Source of the DNA: Arctopsyche grandis
Lineage: Eukaryota > Arthropoda > Insecta > Trichoptera > Hydropsychidae
NCBI RefSeq assembly: GCF_051622035.1
Contig: NC_135367.1
Coordinates: 13,816,501-13,880,500, forward strand
DNA: 64,000 nucleotides
Direction of reading: 5' to 3'
Position 1 is the first letter of the stretch. The number at the start of each line of letters is the position of its first letter. Both the position numbers and the translations under genes were made by a program. Below, one piece after another: positions 7,076-56,200 of the stretch. The notes under the pieces were generated by a model. It saw only the letters and a list, made by a program, of their open reading frames with translations. It did not search any database and was not told where the DNA came from.

Positions 7076-9255
7076 GTGAGTTCCACCACCACCTACACCA
7101 ACACCAACACCAACACGTTCCCTTCATGTCATCGCGCGTTTGGGAAACGTGTCCACTTCCGATCTGTCAAATTCCCCATTTTGCGATCTTAGCGCTATTT
7201 TATACGACCATTTATCGATCACCGTCTTTCATCTAACATACATTCGTATTTATCAATGCCGTGGAAATCCGATTTATTTTCACGTACATTTTCGATTCAT
7301 GTATATCACTCGATATTAATTAAATGTAGATATTTTTCAAAAATAAACAAAAGAGTAGCATTCATTTTTTCATATAAATTTGTATCAATATGGATTTAAC
7401 AAAATAACCTACAAAAAATAATTGGAAACATGTGAAAAAAAAAGCTATACGAAAGAAAAATTTCTCAACATATTGAAAGAATGATTATACATATAGTGTG
7501 TTTAGATAGAGAAAATATAATATGTGCTTATTTTTAGCCAAATTGACTATGTTTATTTGTTTGATCAATATTTCCTAATCTATCTATATATGTTCTAAAA
7601 CCAAAATTAATTTTTTCCAGTATTGTAAATACTACATGGTGAAGTTTTGTCCACACGATTTGTTCGTGAATACGAGAGCCGATCTGGGTAGTTGTCCGAG
7701 GATTCACGACGATGAAGTAAAGCAATTATATATGAAGGCTGAAATCAGTTACAAAAAGACCTACTATCAGGACGAGTTTCTGAGGTTTTGTCAAAATATG
7801 ATCGGCGACGTTGAAAGTAATGTTTCAATTTAATTTGTTGATTAGATTTTATTTAAGTTTATTATTCTATCATTGATTTTGTTGTATAGGAAAAATTCAA
7901 AAGGGAAAGCAACGTCTGGAACTAATGAATACCAAGTCTGAAAGCGGCGTTATATCGGGGCCTCAATCTGAACGAAATCAAGAACAGATCAAACTTCTCA
8001 CTGAAAAAATCGCAAAGTTGGTCGAGGAAGCAGAGCAAGCCGGAATTCGAGGTGACGTTGATCAAGCGCAAGGCTTGATGAAGCTGTGCGATCAGTTAAA
8101 AGACGAGAAAGAACAATTGCAGAAACAGAATGAGAATAGGTATATATTTAAAAAATATGTCTGTATATTGCTTTATTGTTTGCAGGATATTAATTTTTGC
8201 TTTAATTTTTATTTCAGTCATTGGACAGTTACAGCAGAATTAGCCGCTGCCCAAGAAAAGCAAATGGAAGTTTGCACCGTGTGTGGTGCTTTCCTCATTG
8301 TCGGAGACGCTCAGCAACGGATTGACGATCACTTGATGGGAAAACAACATGTTGGGTTAGTAAATTGTACTTTTTTTTTTCATACAATTAAATTAAATTG
8401 ATTGGATTGTTTTATAAGTTGTTTAAATGGTTTTTTTTTTTTTAGGTATCTTCGATTGAGGGAGGCATTCGATGAAATAACAGAGGAAAGAGAAAAACAT
8501 AGGATAGAGAAAGAAAAACGCCGTAATGAAGAGAGGGATAGAGCCAGAGGCGCGTATGGAAAGGATAGGGAACGTGATAGGGATCGGGATAGGGATCGTG
8601 ACCGGGAACGCGATCGAGACAGGGATCGTAGAAGCAGTCGTAGCGACAAGGACCGTAGCGACGTAGGTCGCAATGAAAAGGATAGAGGCGAAAAGGAACC
8701 TCGTGAGAAAGAACCTCGAGAGAAAGAACCTCGAGAGAAAGAACCTCGAGAGAAAGAACCTCGTGAGAAAGAACCTCGGGAAAAGGAACCTCGCGAAAGA
8801 GAGCGCAATGATAAAGATCGGGGGGACAAAGACCGCGGTGACAGAGATCATGCCGAAAGAGACAAAGAACGGGAACGAGATCGAGGTGAACGAGAGAAAG
8901 ACAAGGACAGAAACAATCGAAGCCATAGGTATGTCGGATATAAAATAAAAGAGCGACTTATCTTATCGAGATGGAACTTTTTACTTAAAATTTTTTATTT
9001 CCAACAATTTAGACCCAGTCGAGATGAAAAACGGAGTAGCAGGTCCCGCGAAAGTCGCGACACGGAAAAAAAGCATCGGAACGATCGAGACAAAGGTAGG
9101 ACGGTATTGATGTTGTATATAATTTGCGTATATTTTTTTGTTGTGAATATTTTGTCTGATTAAGTTTGATTGGATTGATTGAAGCCGGAGGTGGACGCGA
9201 GAGGTCGAGAGACCGCGAGGGACGTCGGAGACGTAGTCGCTCGCGCGGCCGCTAA
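6971..9255 (+). CDS. Luc7l3: LUC7-like U1 snRNP splicing factor, LUC7L3/CROP type
   Basis: Seven exons (6971-7075, 7621-7816, 7890-8139, 8218-8355, 8446-8928, 9013-9095, 9185-9255) join in phase to encode 441 aa, close to human LUC7L3 at 432 aa. LUC7 proteins bind the U1 snRNP and influence 5' splice-site choice in the nucleus. The N terminus AAAQLLDELMGRNRN is family-specific. Zinc finger 1 is CCCH type (CKYYMVKFCP, then CPRIH). A coiled coil follows (KLVEEAEQAGIRGDVDQAQG). Zinc finger 2 is C2H2 (VCGAFLIVGDAQQR, DHLMGKQH). The tail is highly charged: RD/RE dipeptides, seven EKEPR units, then a short RS segment. The start Met is in a good context (GAGG-ATG-G). The next intact feature upstream is a transposon, so the gene is probably monocistronic. 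Confidence 0.95.
7621..7816 (+). CDS. Luc7l3: LUC7-like exon 2: CCCH zinc finger
   Basis: The acceptor is TTTTTTCCAG and the donor is GTAATG. It encodes the first zinc finger with FCPHDLFVNTRADLGSCP and the downstream helix (YYQDEFLRFCQNM). It ends in phase 1. Confidence 0.93.
7890..8139 (+). CDS. Luc7l3: LUC7-like exon 3: coiled-coil linker
   Basis: This exon begins by completing E-R-K-I-Q-K-G-K-Q-R-L-E-L and encodes the heptad-rich linker between the two zinc fingers. Acceptor TTGTATAG, donor GTATAT. Confidence 0.92.
8218..8355 (+). CDS. Luc7l3: LUC7-like exon 4: C2H2 zinc finger
   Basis: This exon encodes AQEKQMEVCTVCGAFLIVG and DDHLMGKQHVG, the most conserved block of the family. Acceptor ATTTCAG, donor GTTAGT. 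Confidence 0.95.
8446..8928 (+). CDS. Luc7l3: LUC7-like exon 5: RE/RD-rich tail
   Basis: The longest exon, it encodes a low-complexity basic/acidic tail: alternating RD dipeptides, then the EKEPR array, then RD/RE again. Overlapping reading frames on both strands are shadows of the repeat. It ends in phase 2 before GTATGT. Confidence 0.92.
8690..8794 (+). repeat. Seven tandem 15-bp units encoding EKEPR
   Basis: Seven consecutive in-frame copies of Glu-Lys-Glu-Pro-Arg, with silent differences between units (CCTCGT, CCTCGA, CCTCGG, CCTCGC). The repeat therefore drifts at synonymous sites but is held at the protein level. Confidence 0.95.
9013..9095 (+). CDS. Luc7l3: LUC7-like exon 6
   Basis: This exon encodes R-P-S-R-D-E-K-R-S-S-R-S-R-E-S-R, the RS-type part of the tail. 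Acceptor CAATTTAG, donor GTAGGA. Confidence 0.88.
9185..9255 (+). CDS. Luc7l3: LUC7-like exon 7: C terminus and stop
   Basis: This exon completes phase with A-G-G-G-R-E-R-S-R and ends RRRRSRSRGR then TAA at 9253-9255. The acceptor (TGATTGAAG) has a weak pyrimidine tract. The intron from 9096 is only 89 nt, so retention is possible; read-through of this intron stops in frame at about 9160. Confidence 0.85.
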
Positions 9256-9655
9256 TCTCTTCACGGGGGCGCCTTCAGTTTTCGCCGTCACTAAGGAGCC
9301 CTGTGAGGTATCACACAATAAAATATCTTGTTCAGGTAAGTGTCAACATCGCTCCGAATTTCCTTTTGAACAGGGCAATTCACAACGACCAAAACTTGTA
9401 GTCCTAAGTGTGTGTGTGGTGTAACACCGTATATGTACTGTCGACGTCCGCTCTCTCTCTCTCTCTCACGAAGATATGCTTAGACGTGTAATAGGAATTT
9501 GGCAGACGGCGCAATGAGAGGTTGATCTGACCGTGTGCAGGCTTTATCGTGTACAGATTTTGGTTTTGAAAGAGAGAAATTTAAAACGTTTTTTTCCTTT
9601 AGGGTGTAACACACTTGCAGGTTAGTGATACTATATCCATCAATAAAATTATATG
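9256..9655 (+). other. LUC7-like 3' UTR with two poly(A) signals and a consensus splice donor
   Basis: AATAAA occurs at 9317-9322 and 9642-9647. Between them, CAG-GTAAGT at 9333-9341 is a perfect consensus 5' splice site 80 nt after the stop codon. Possible partner acceptors are CCTTTGCAG near 10620 and CTCATCCCAG near 10667. Confidence 0.55.
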
Positions 9656-9714
9656 CCTGTCATGTATAGGAGATATTTATTGTATGTTTTTTTAGAATAT
9701 TGAAATGATTACCG

Positions 9715-9743
9715 ACCCCCCGCCCCGCCCCCCGCCTCGCCCC
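9715..9743 (-). other. G-run cluster (possible G-quadruplex)
   Basis: The minus strand carries four or more runs of 4-6 G separated by 1-6 bases, in the flank just after the distal LUC7 poly(A) signal. This is strikingly GC-rich in AT-rich surroundings and could fold as a quadruplex on the non-template or nascent strand. Confidence 0.5.
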
Positions 9744-12432
<2,689 letters not shown>

Positions 12433-15400
12433 ATATGTTAAGGTGAATGTGATGAATTGATTATTATTGATAATAACCGGTTAATGTGAGATTAATCAGG
12501 TTGGGAAGGGATAAGTTGGTTTAGGTTATATTTATTAATAATAACGGGATTTATTACATTGACCGTAACATTTATATATTATACATATGTGTATCAAGTT
12601 TTATACATGAAGGTATGAAGAAACAATTTAATAGGCCATAAATATAATAATAAATTTAACAGCAGTGTTTGGAGCTACATAAGTTCAATCTGAGATTTAT
12701 TAAACACGATAGTAATAATCTGGGGGAGGGATTATTGTTAAAAAGTGAAGTTAATCTATACAACAAAATATTATGTACTCTTCTAATCTTTACAAGTATA
12801 TAATTTTTATTTAGAGAATAAAGTTTTTTTTTTTTTCAAAAGGAAAGGCACAGATTGGGAATATTTTACATGAGAGGATGAATTATTAAAACTAGTTATT
12901 GACACTTTTTATTCATGCAAGTCTTAAATCTTTTTTAACCAGTTGTGTGAAATCAAACGTCGTTTCAAATCGAATCGAAAGAAAGTCTTTAATTCCCTAA
13001 AAGCATATTGTCTCTTTCGCAGCATTCATTTTTACATAATTTCAAATATAACATTTTATTTCATTTATTATTAATTTTTTATGAAAGTGTAGAGTAAAAT
13101 GGCACAGGAGATAAGAGTAATAAAATAGTTTTTTTTTAAAGTAACTAAGTTATTACACAATTTTTAACATACATTTTTATCATATCACAGATTTACAAGA
13201 ATATAATTTTCCAGATATCCAAAAATATACGAAGAGAGAATACTAAACTGATTTATTTTACATCACCGGTGGTCATCTATCAATTTTCATCAGTTCTATA
13301 TTAAAATCAAAATTTAAATACATTGAAAGTTATAGTACATGATTCTATATATGTATGTATGTATGTACGTATGACTGGCATTTTACCAAAATTAGTTTTT
13401 GTTTTCAAAGGTAGTCGAAGAAGGCGACTTTTATAGAGATTGTCATTCAATTTTGCTCCCTACAAGATGGGTTATAAAGTATTTTATAAACAAATTAAAT
13501 ATTGAATTAGTTCAAATACATTTCTAACAATATTTAAACTTTCAAATCCTCGCAAGTTATAAGTTATTAATCAAATAAAACCAATGCTTTAATCAAATCT
13601 TGGTCTTGGCTATCGGCGTTCGTATAAAATAAATATATTCTGTGAATGTTTGTATGTGTGTGTGTACATTTTTTAAAAACAATTTTATGTGTTATAGCAA
13701 TGTATTGAATAAAAAAAACAATATATATATAGGAAGAATCAAATAATATAAGGCGTCAACTTCGATGATTAGAAACCTAATTACAGTCGAGAGAAAGACT
13801 CACAGCCAATTTATATAATTAAAAAGAATTTATGTAATCGCTGAGGTATTGAAAGGGGATTTTCATCTGAATTGAAAATAAATTTTGACAGCCTAACCAT
13901 CGTTGACTTGGGAGGTCATAGAACTGCCCACGCCGCTTGGTGAGAATGATTCTGCTATCAACACAACACAAGATAAGTTAAGGGAGAATATACTGTGGGA
14001 GATCCTATGACCTCCCAAGCCCTTTCTTGACCGGGAACCTTTTGGAAACAACTGATGTAAATTCAAATAGATGTATGTATGTACTGAGAATATGAGAACA
14101 ATGAAATGAAATTGAAACAATATTTCCCGTTAGTAGATATATTCCTAGTATATTAATATTCCACTTACCGTCGCATATACACAAATAAAATACAAAAGTA
14201 ATATGAAAAATTTGGAAAATTATCAATTCCATTCTGACATTTTATTTTTTTTATGATATTTTCAACAATCTAAAAGTGGAAGAAGCTATTATTAATCAAT
14301 TGCCCTAAAACTTTTTGATTGATTAAATAATGTTTCATTTACGTTTCCCCAAACTGTGTCATATAGATTTTAAAAATGCATAAATAAGGTAATAGGAAAG
14401 ACAATGTGAAAAACTTTGGCTTTTATTGAAAAACCTCTTCCCAGTTCCAGAAATACGTCTGAACCCCAAAGATTGAAAAGAGTTTGGGAAACGTTTTGTT
14501 ATACGACGGAACATCTTTTGAAAATCTAAAACAGTTTTTGTAACAGACGAAAAGAAACAGTAGTAATATTTATAACTGTATTACAAAAATAAATCTCAAA
14601 ATTGTAAAATATACATACATACATATACCATTTATTTAATACAAACAACACGCTCACATACATACAAACGTTACACAAAGACCTGTATGTATGCGTATAT
14701 GTAATAGAATAAATATTTATATATGTATATATAATATATATGCATATACTTAATTAATTATCGTATTGATTATATTGCTTATATAACAGTTTATTTTTCA
14801 ATATTTTAATAACATTTTTTTTTGTTCCTAATAGGTTGAAGTCTTTTTAAGTTTAATCTTCATTTGTTTTATTTTATATATATATTTTTTGAACTAACAA
14901 CAAACTAAAAATTCAAATACATTTATACACATTCATTTAACCGTATTATTTTATGTAATAGTATATATGTATGTATATGTATGTGTGGATTTGTTAATTT
15001 TCTCTCAAGATATAATTACTCTCACTTAGTGTTCTCAAATAAGCACTTTCGAATGTTTCACAAAATTTTTTTTATATCAAAATTATAATTCTTACGAAAG
15101 AAATTGCACCATGATTCATTTTTTTATACTTATGTACAACACGGCAGTTTGTATCACTTTTGTTTTCGTTTAATTGTGCGTAGCTCAATGTCTCACATTT
15201 GTGAATTAACAACAACGAGGCCGACTGTTATTGTATTATTATAACATTTAATGATATATCAGGGGAATTGTCGACATTAATAATAATAATAATCCTTTTC
15301 GTCAAACAAACATCAATACCGCTATGTTCTAAACAAAATTCTAATGAGGCATTTGAACCGGCAAACTTGTTATTCCATACTAAGAAACTGTTAAGAGTGT

Positions 15401-15785
15401 AATGGACTAAAACTATATATTACTACAATATTCTATGTATATATAGTGCAATAGGGCTAGTCTATCCATCCCTTATAGATTTTTAGCATATACAATGTTT
15501 GCCAATTTAAACATCCCTTACGCCAAACTGGAAACAGTACGTTCTATGAACATTTTTCATTGATAATATTCCAAATTTAAACTTAAAGCTCATATAAAAT
15601 CGAGCTTCAGCTTTGAACTTTGAATATTATACTAATATATAAATACACCGTTGCTATGATCTAAACAAAATCCTAAGTAAAACTGGAAACGTAGTACTTT
15701 CTAGGAATACTATTTAATCTAAACATTTTGTATCGTACGAATCGAAACGAATTTTTTTATCGCGTCGCAGTCGGCCTGTATCGGA
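12433..15785 (-). other. 3' flank / 3' UTR of the Cav3 gene
   Basis: This lies downstream of the channel stop codon at 15786-15788. It is AT-rich with many possible AATAAA sites on the minus strand, so the mRNA end cannot be fixed. It includes the inverted repeat at 13907-14019 and several (TATG)n tracts. Confidence 0.4.
13907..14019. repeat. Perfect 15-bp inverted repeat able to form a hairpin of about 113 nt
   Basis: CTTGGGAGGTCATAG at 13907-13921 is exactly complementary to 14005-14019. Beyond a few mismatches the pairing resumes (GCCCAC against GTGGGA), giving arms of about 25 nt around a loop of about 60 nt. The patch is GC-richer than its surroundings. It could be a small foldback element, a structured 3' UTR element or a long hairpin precursor. 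Confidence 0.6.
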
Positions 15786-50292
<34,507 letters not shown>

Positions 50293-53200
50293 CTGCGAAC
50301 ACACAGAAGATCACAATGAAACTCAAAAATCACATACTAGGTACAAGAAGAAGGATCATCATTCTCCTACTTGTCAGTTTGAAATAATCGGTTGTATCTT
50401 CGCGAGTGCGTTTTGAAAAACACTGATCTAAAAAAAATAAAAAACAAATAAAACAATAAAAGAAAAACATCACCGAATGCATGCTACGCTCAAGACTAAT
50501 AAATTTACGTGTTTTCTCCTGTTAAAGTCTTAAAATATACCGTAACGACAAATTTGCAACACAGTATGTGTTCGTGATGAATATTATTATATTACATATG
50601 ATATACAATATTTAGCCCTCTACTAACTAATATACTTAATTTAATTCATGCGCAAAATAGCTTTACGAAACTATGTATGTATATTTGAATTTATTTATAT
50701 ATTTTAAAATGTATTACGTATACATATTTATGTACATGTAAAGTTGGAAGAGACTAATAAAAAGCGAGCTAAAAGCTTCTATAAAGCTCCCGAAGGAAAC
50801 GAAGTCGAAAGTGTATGAAAAAAACTCGGATTACGTCGGAATAAAGGTTTTTAATTCATGTATGAATGTGGTCGTAAATAAATTGTTCAAATATATACAT
50901 ATATTATGTCGAAAGGATTATATTTTCCTTTTTTTTGTTGTTTTTCAGATCGGTTCCGTTAATAAATGTATGATACATTTTTACCACTCCCATGCGATGG
51001 TGGTATTAAAATATTCATCAGTATTGATTTATTGAATATTTAATTATATATACTATATAAAAATTATAGACATTGAAATAACAAATTATTTAGCATTGAA
51101 AATAATTATTACCGAAAACACACAGTAATGATATTTAATAAATATTTTATTTAAAAGTTTCCAAATAGTTATGGATTATTACATTTAGTTGGGGTTTTAA
51201 ATCAAATTTATTATTCAAGATACATTTGTTTGGTTTCCTTAGTTTTAAATTACAATATTTTTGTTTCAATCGGTATTAAAAGAATAATATATCTACATAT
51301 GTAGATTTAAAAATATTTTATCAAAGATAAATTGTTCAACGCATTCCCGTACATAAAGTACGTAACTAAATAAACATAGGTACATACATATTATACGTAG
51401 TTCGAATTCAATTTTGAATAAACAAAGCTTTTCAAAGTTTACATATGGAAATATGATCGAAAAAGTTTAATCCTCGAAAAGAAAAACTTTTTAGAAAATG
51501 AAAAATGCTTATTTTAAATCTGGTTTATATCCCTAGGATGAGAGTGGGATCTTATTTAAATCTACCTATGTATATTTTATGTAGAAATACATATATGTAT
51601 GTACATATGTACGTATATTTTTGCGAATTTGGTCACGTACACATTTACGTTGCGTTTCGTACGTGTCGATTTATGTTAACGACATAAACCTTTTTTCGAC
51701 TTCCAAATTAGGTATTAACACTTTCAGGGCCGCTATTTTCATTGTGATGAATAAATTTCATCGTTCATTTGAAACGTAATTGATGAAATGTGTATAGTGG
51801 ATTCATGTCGAGCTCTTTATGTGCGACGGAAGAAGCGGTTCTCAATACGTGTGTCCCCGTGCAAAAATAACCGTGAAGAATCCGCCGAGCGACGGGGAAA
51901 TTGAATGGAAAATGCATTTAGGTATGTGAACGTTGTAGTAGAAAGCTTTTCAGCTGGCTTGGAAAACTTCACGTGTTCCACTTCGCGAAAAACGCGCGAA
52001 GATTTTTCACACTCTTTCGACCGTGACTTGGCCTAATAAAAAACGTGTTAAAGGACAATTTAATAGGTTTATTGCTTTCAGTTAATGTATATCGTTTTTT
52101 TCAATGGTTTTTTCCATTCTCGAGTTAAAATATTGGTGTTAATTATCTTTTTAAGCATCCGAAGATCAACAATCTTTTAATTGAAATAGTTTCCCAAAGA
52201 TAATTAAAAAGTTAATGGACTAATTCTAATTTATAATATTCTAAATTGAGAATAATTGTTACAAAGAAAGAACATATTTATAAAATAGCGAATAAAATAT
52301 TCTATAGAAAATAAATGTATATATACATATATATTATAAATAATGTAATAATGCTACTTGATCTTTGCTCTTTACATTAAAAAAATACAGTTCAACGATT
52401 TAGCATATTTATATAGAAAATTTATCTTTCGCTTAATGCCAGCGTCGCAAGGAAAGCAAGTTATTCCTGAGGAAGTACGCGTTGGTTAGCTTTTCACGTC
52501 CACCGGAAATCTGGTTTTCCTGTCGTCGTGCGACTTCCTGTTTCGCGGAAAAACTCCACGCGGTCAATTCCGCATCCGCTCCGACAAATGTCATTCGAGT
52601 CTTTGAAAATATATTTAATATTTATAATACAAACGTTTACACATATGTACATATAGGTATTTATTTATAACGAATTAATGCATCATAGGCATGCGTCAAC
52701 AAATTTTTATTTAACTTAAGTGTATGCGAGGTAAGTTTTCTTTTAAGTGGAAAACTTTTAAAACTCGCTTCGAATCCTTACACGTCAGAATTATTTGCGA
52801 AATCTAATTTAAGTTCGACAAGAAGCGAACATCGCGAGACATTTAAATTCAAAGTGAGCAGCGGTTCCCTAACTATTTATTCCATGGGAACAAAGTCCGA
52901 CAAACAAAGGCGAAAAACTTAGCAGTGGAACGAATTCAATTTTAATTCGATTCCCTTTTACCGCGTCCGATTTTCAACGAAGAAAAGTCGCTTGTGAAAA
53001 TAACTTACGGGTAGTATATTACGCCGATCGCCGTTATGTTTACCATATCTATGTACATATGTATGTATGTATGTAAGTTTGTAAGTGTGGAACGACTCGG
53101 GAAGTGACAAACTTGAGCTAATTATGATAAATTCACTTTTAGGGGGAAATTCGCGAACAAAACTACCTACCGTCGTTGTATCATTTCGTATTATATAATT

Positions 53201-56200
53201 AAAAAGTTCTGACGTTCCTTAGATTTATGTGGGCGCACTTTTTTATGAACGATAATAATATACATATTTCAAGATAATTTAATACAAAAATGGAAATTAA
53301 TTTATGTTCGACATGATAATATAATTTAATAATAATGAAATTAAATGAAAATTAACTACAGATTTTTTTTGTGGCATGCAAAACTTTTACAGCAACACAA
53401 TTTTATTACATAACACAAACTTGAAAACCTCGTAAACCCAAATTTACATTTTTTCGGTTGAGAATGAAAATCGTTTTATCGTTTTTTATACGACTTTCAT
53501 TGTACTTTTTTTGACATTATCTTTATTTTAAAGTTTTATATACAGATGAATTTTGAATGATTGTAAAAGATTACATAAAAATATTGTTTTTGCTCAATTG
53601 TGAAATAAGAAGGTTTGCAAATAAGGGTAACAATACTTTACGTATGCGTAAATCCAATATTAATTGTTATGTTTGACCGTTTATCTTTAGCAGTATAAAT
53701 TTAAAGCAATAAATAACAAACTTGATTAACCTTTGCCACACTGTGATGGTTATTGATTTTCATTCTTTCGAGGATTCATATTTTATTTTGTTTCTCCAAG
53801 TATACTGAATATACATAGAGTCTTCATATTTTATGTATTCCTCATTACGGAATACAAGCATTGATCAATATCAATAGAAATAATTATTTTAGCGGGTAGC
53901 CCATTTCACATCATATGCGAGAGAGAAGGGGAATTAAGTACGTCGCGCTCAACGGTCAGTGTAGGAATGATATTCGCCTTGCAACGACGGCTCTGCTTCA
54001 GCCGTTATTTTTTTCATTTCTTTCACTATATCTGTATATATAATATATTATTATATATGTATGTACATATATTATAATATATTATTTGACGTTTAATACA
54101 TGATATTTTTTTTTTCATATGTAGCTAATTACAATAATTAACCTCGCAGATTTAAAAATATTTTAACGTAAAACGCAAATATTAATTGAAAGCTTGGAAT
54201 CCAGCATGGTGGCTAGTGGATTTTTAGCACAGTAAGGCAAGTATTCAAATGTCATAAAAGTCGTTGGTGTACAAATTAAAATTTTCGTTGCAAAAATTCG
54301 TACATTACAAAAAGTACAGACAAAAATGTAGCAGTGATACCGACGTAAATAAACGACTATTTCCGTTTGGAACATTGAAATCAATAGGTAAAAAAAACCA
54401 CCCTCCATTTCCGAAAAAAACCGACTTCATTCGAGTAATCCACGTTACTCAGAGTGAGGTGACCCTTTTAACCCACACCTATTTTAGCCCCATCCCCCCC
54501 TTAGAGTGATCCTTCACTGGGCGTGGGAATATTGAATTGTAAGACTACCGAATGGACTATTTTTCCGTTATCCCCTCGAACCATAAATTTTTCCAGGCCC
54601 CGCGTGATTTAGATACGGAGCCGTTCTGCGCTTGACTTTTGTCCGGTCTGTATATTCCGGGTATACGTATGTACATGTGTATGTATATACATACATGCGT
54701 AGGTGTGTATGTTTGTAGACTGGAAAGGCAACGACATTTGTATGAAATATGCGCAAGGCTTATTCTAAATTTTTTAGGGTCCCTGTCAACGGGCGTGCAA
54801 AAAAAAAATTGCTAGATAAATAGGGTCGAACTGTCGAAAGCTCCAAAGCCCTAGGCTTTTTTGGCCGTCGAGGAAAATATAATATAATACTGTATACAAT
54901 AAATACGAAATTATACAACGAATTTTTAGATTTATTTTTTTTTTAAATTGTCCCAATCGAACCTAAATCAATTACATCGTTTTTGGTACTAAGTTCAATT
55001 CATCAGTATTAGTGTATTCAAATGAACCGTAGTCCACGGAATTCACTGAGTCGTCAAAGGGTTAATTATGGCGAGCTTAAAGGTATCCGTATTTTCCATA
55101 AGGACTCAACCCTCGTTGTAGATGAGGGGTTGTTTGGGTCCGCAGATACAATAATACTGTTCGTCTGTGTAGGTGTAGACTTGTCTGCTGGCTTTGCTAA
55201 TAATCGCTTTGTGTCTGCTTTGTGTTGCACATTATTCATATTCGCTCATTGTAAACTTCAAAGTCGTTGCCAAGTTATTCCTTTCTATACTATATAATTA
55301 CATATATTACTCTATAATAGTTCGCTTTGAATAATTTTCACTTTACGCTAATGCCATGTTTGCTTAGTTTGAATGAAGACATAGTAGACATTTATTATGA
55401 TTAATACTAAATTTTGGACTATAAATATATGGAATTTATTTAGACACAGCACATAAACTGAGGAATGTCTCAAGATGAATCTTGATCTAAGCCGTGTGTA
55501 AAATAGACTTTAATATATTATATCATAACAAAATTTAACGACGCAGGAGTCGCATACCTAAAGGTTGATTGCACATAAAGTATTCCTTTGATTACGTGAT
55601 AAATTTTAGTACAACCAATCCAGCTGTTGCCACGGATCGTCCTGAAAATGTATAGTCCAAGACATGGATGTCACCGGGGATTAAATCCCGTACACGTTGA
55701 ATGGGTGAGCGGATCGCAATTGTCTGATACGATTAAGCCGATCGAACTGTGTAAGAGACCCGGCTAATCGTCACGTTAATCCTTCTCTATATACACGCTA
55801 AATCAATAAATGTACATATTATCACCCTAAAGGTAGATGTAGCACTCGGTGCAAAGTTGAAACTGGTGTCGGTTTTGCGGTTATCTCGGTTATGTTTACC
55901 TATCCGGGACTAAACCGACCATTACGTTTGAAAATCCGCAGTCACTATAATATGTACAATCTGAATTAGGGTCGAACAGTTCAATGCTCTCAATTGGATT
56001 TGGCTCGGTAAAATACTTGTCATAAAAATAGTTAATAATTGGTAAAATATTACCAAATAATGAATTAAAGAAATTTGAGAAGAATTGTCGTTCTTCTACT
56101 TTGTATCTATGTATGTATACTAGTAGGACGTAGGAAATAGCTGAAAAATCATCCAAATCTATGTATGTATGTATATAAGTACATATTATTATCTAAAATT

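Noticed and set aside
6607..7092. 161-aa minus-strand ORF across the LUC7 start
   Set aside because: Its Arg/Ser/Thr-rich composition comes from the CATCGAG and GGCGAATG repeats; the plus strand here is a clear exon.
8380..8926. Ser/Arg-rich and Phe/Leu-rich ORFs on the minus strand
   Set aside because: Shadows of the EKEPR/RD repeats of the LUC7-like exon 5; no splice or homology support.
55655..55770. Second SINE or tRNA-like sequence
   Set aside because: GGGATTTAATCCC only loosely resembles a B box and no A box is found at the right distance.
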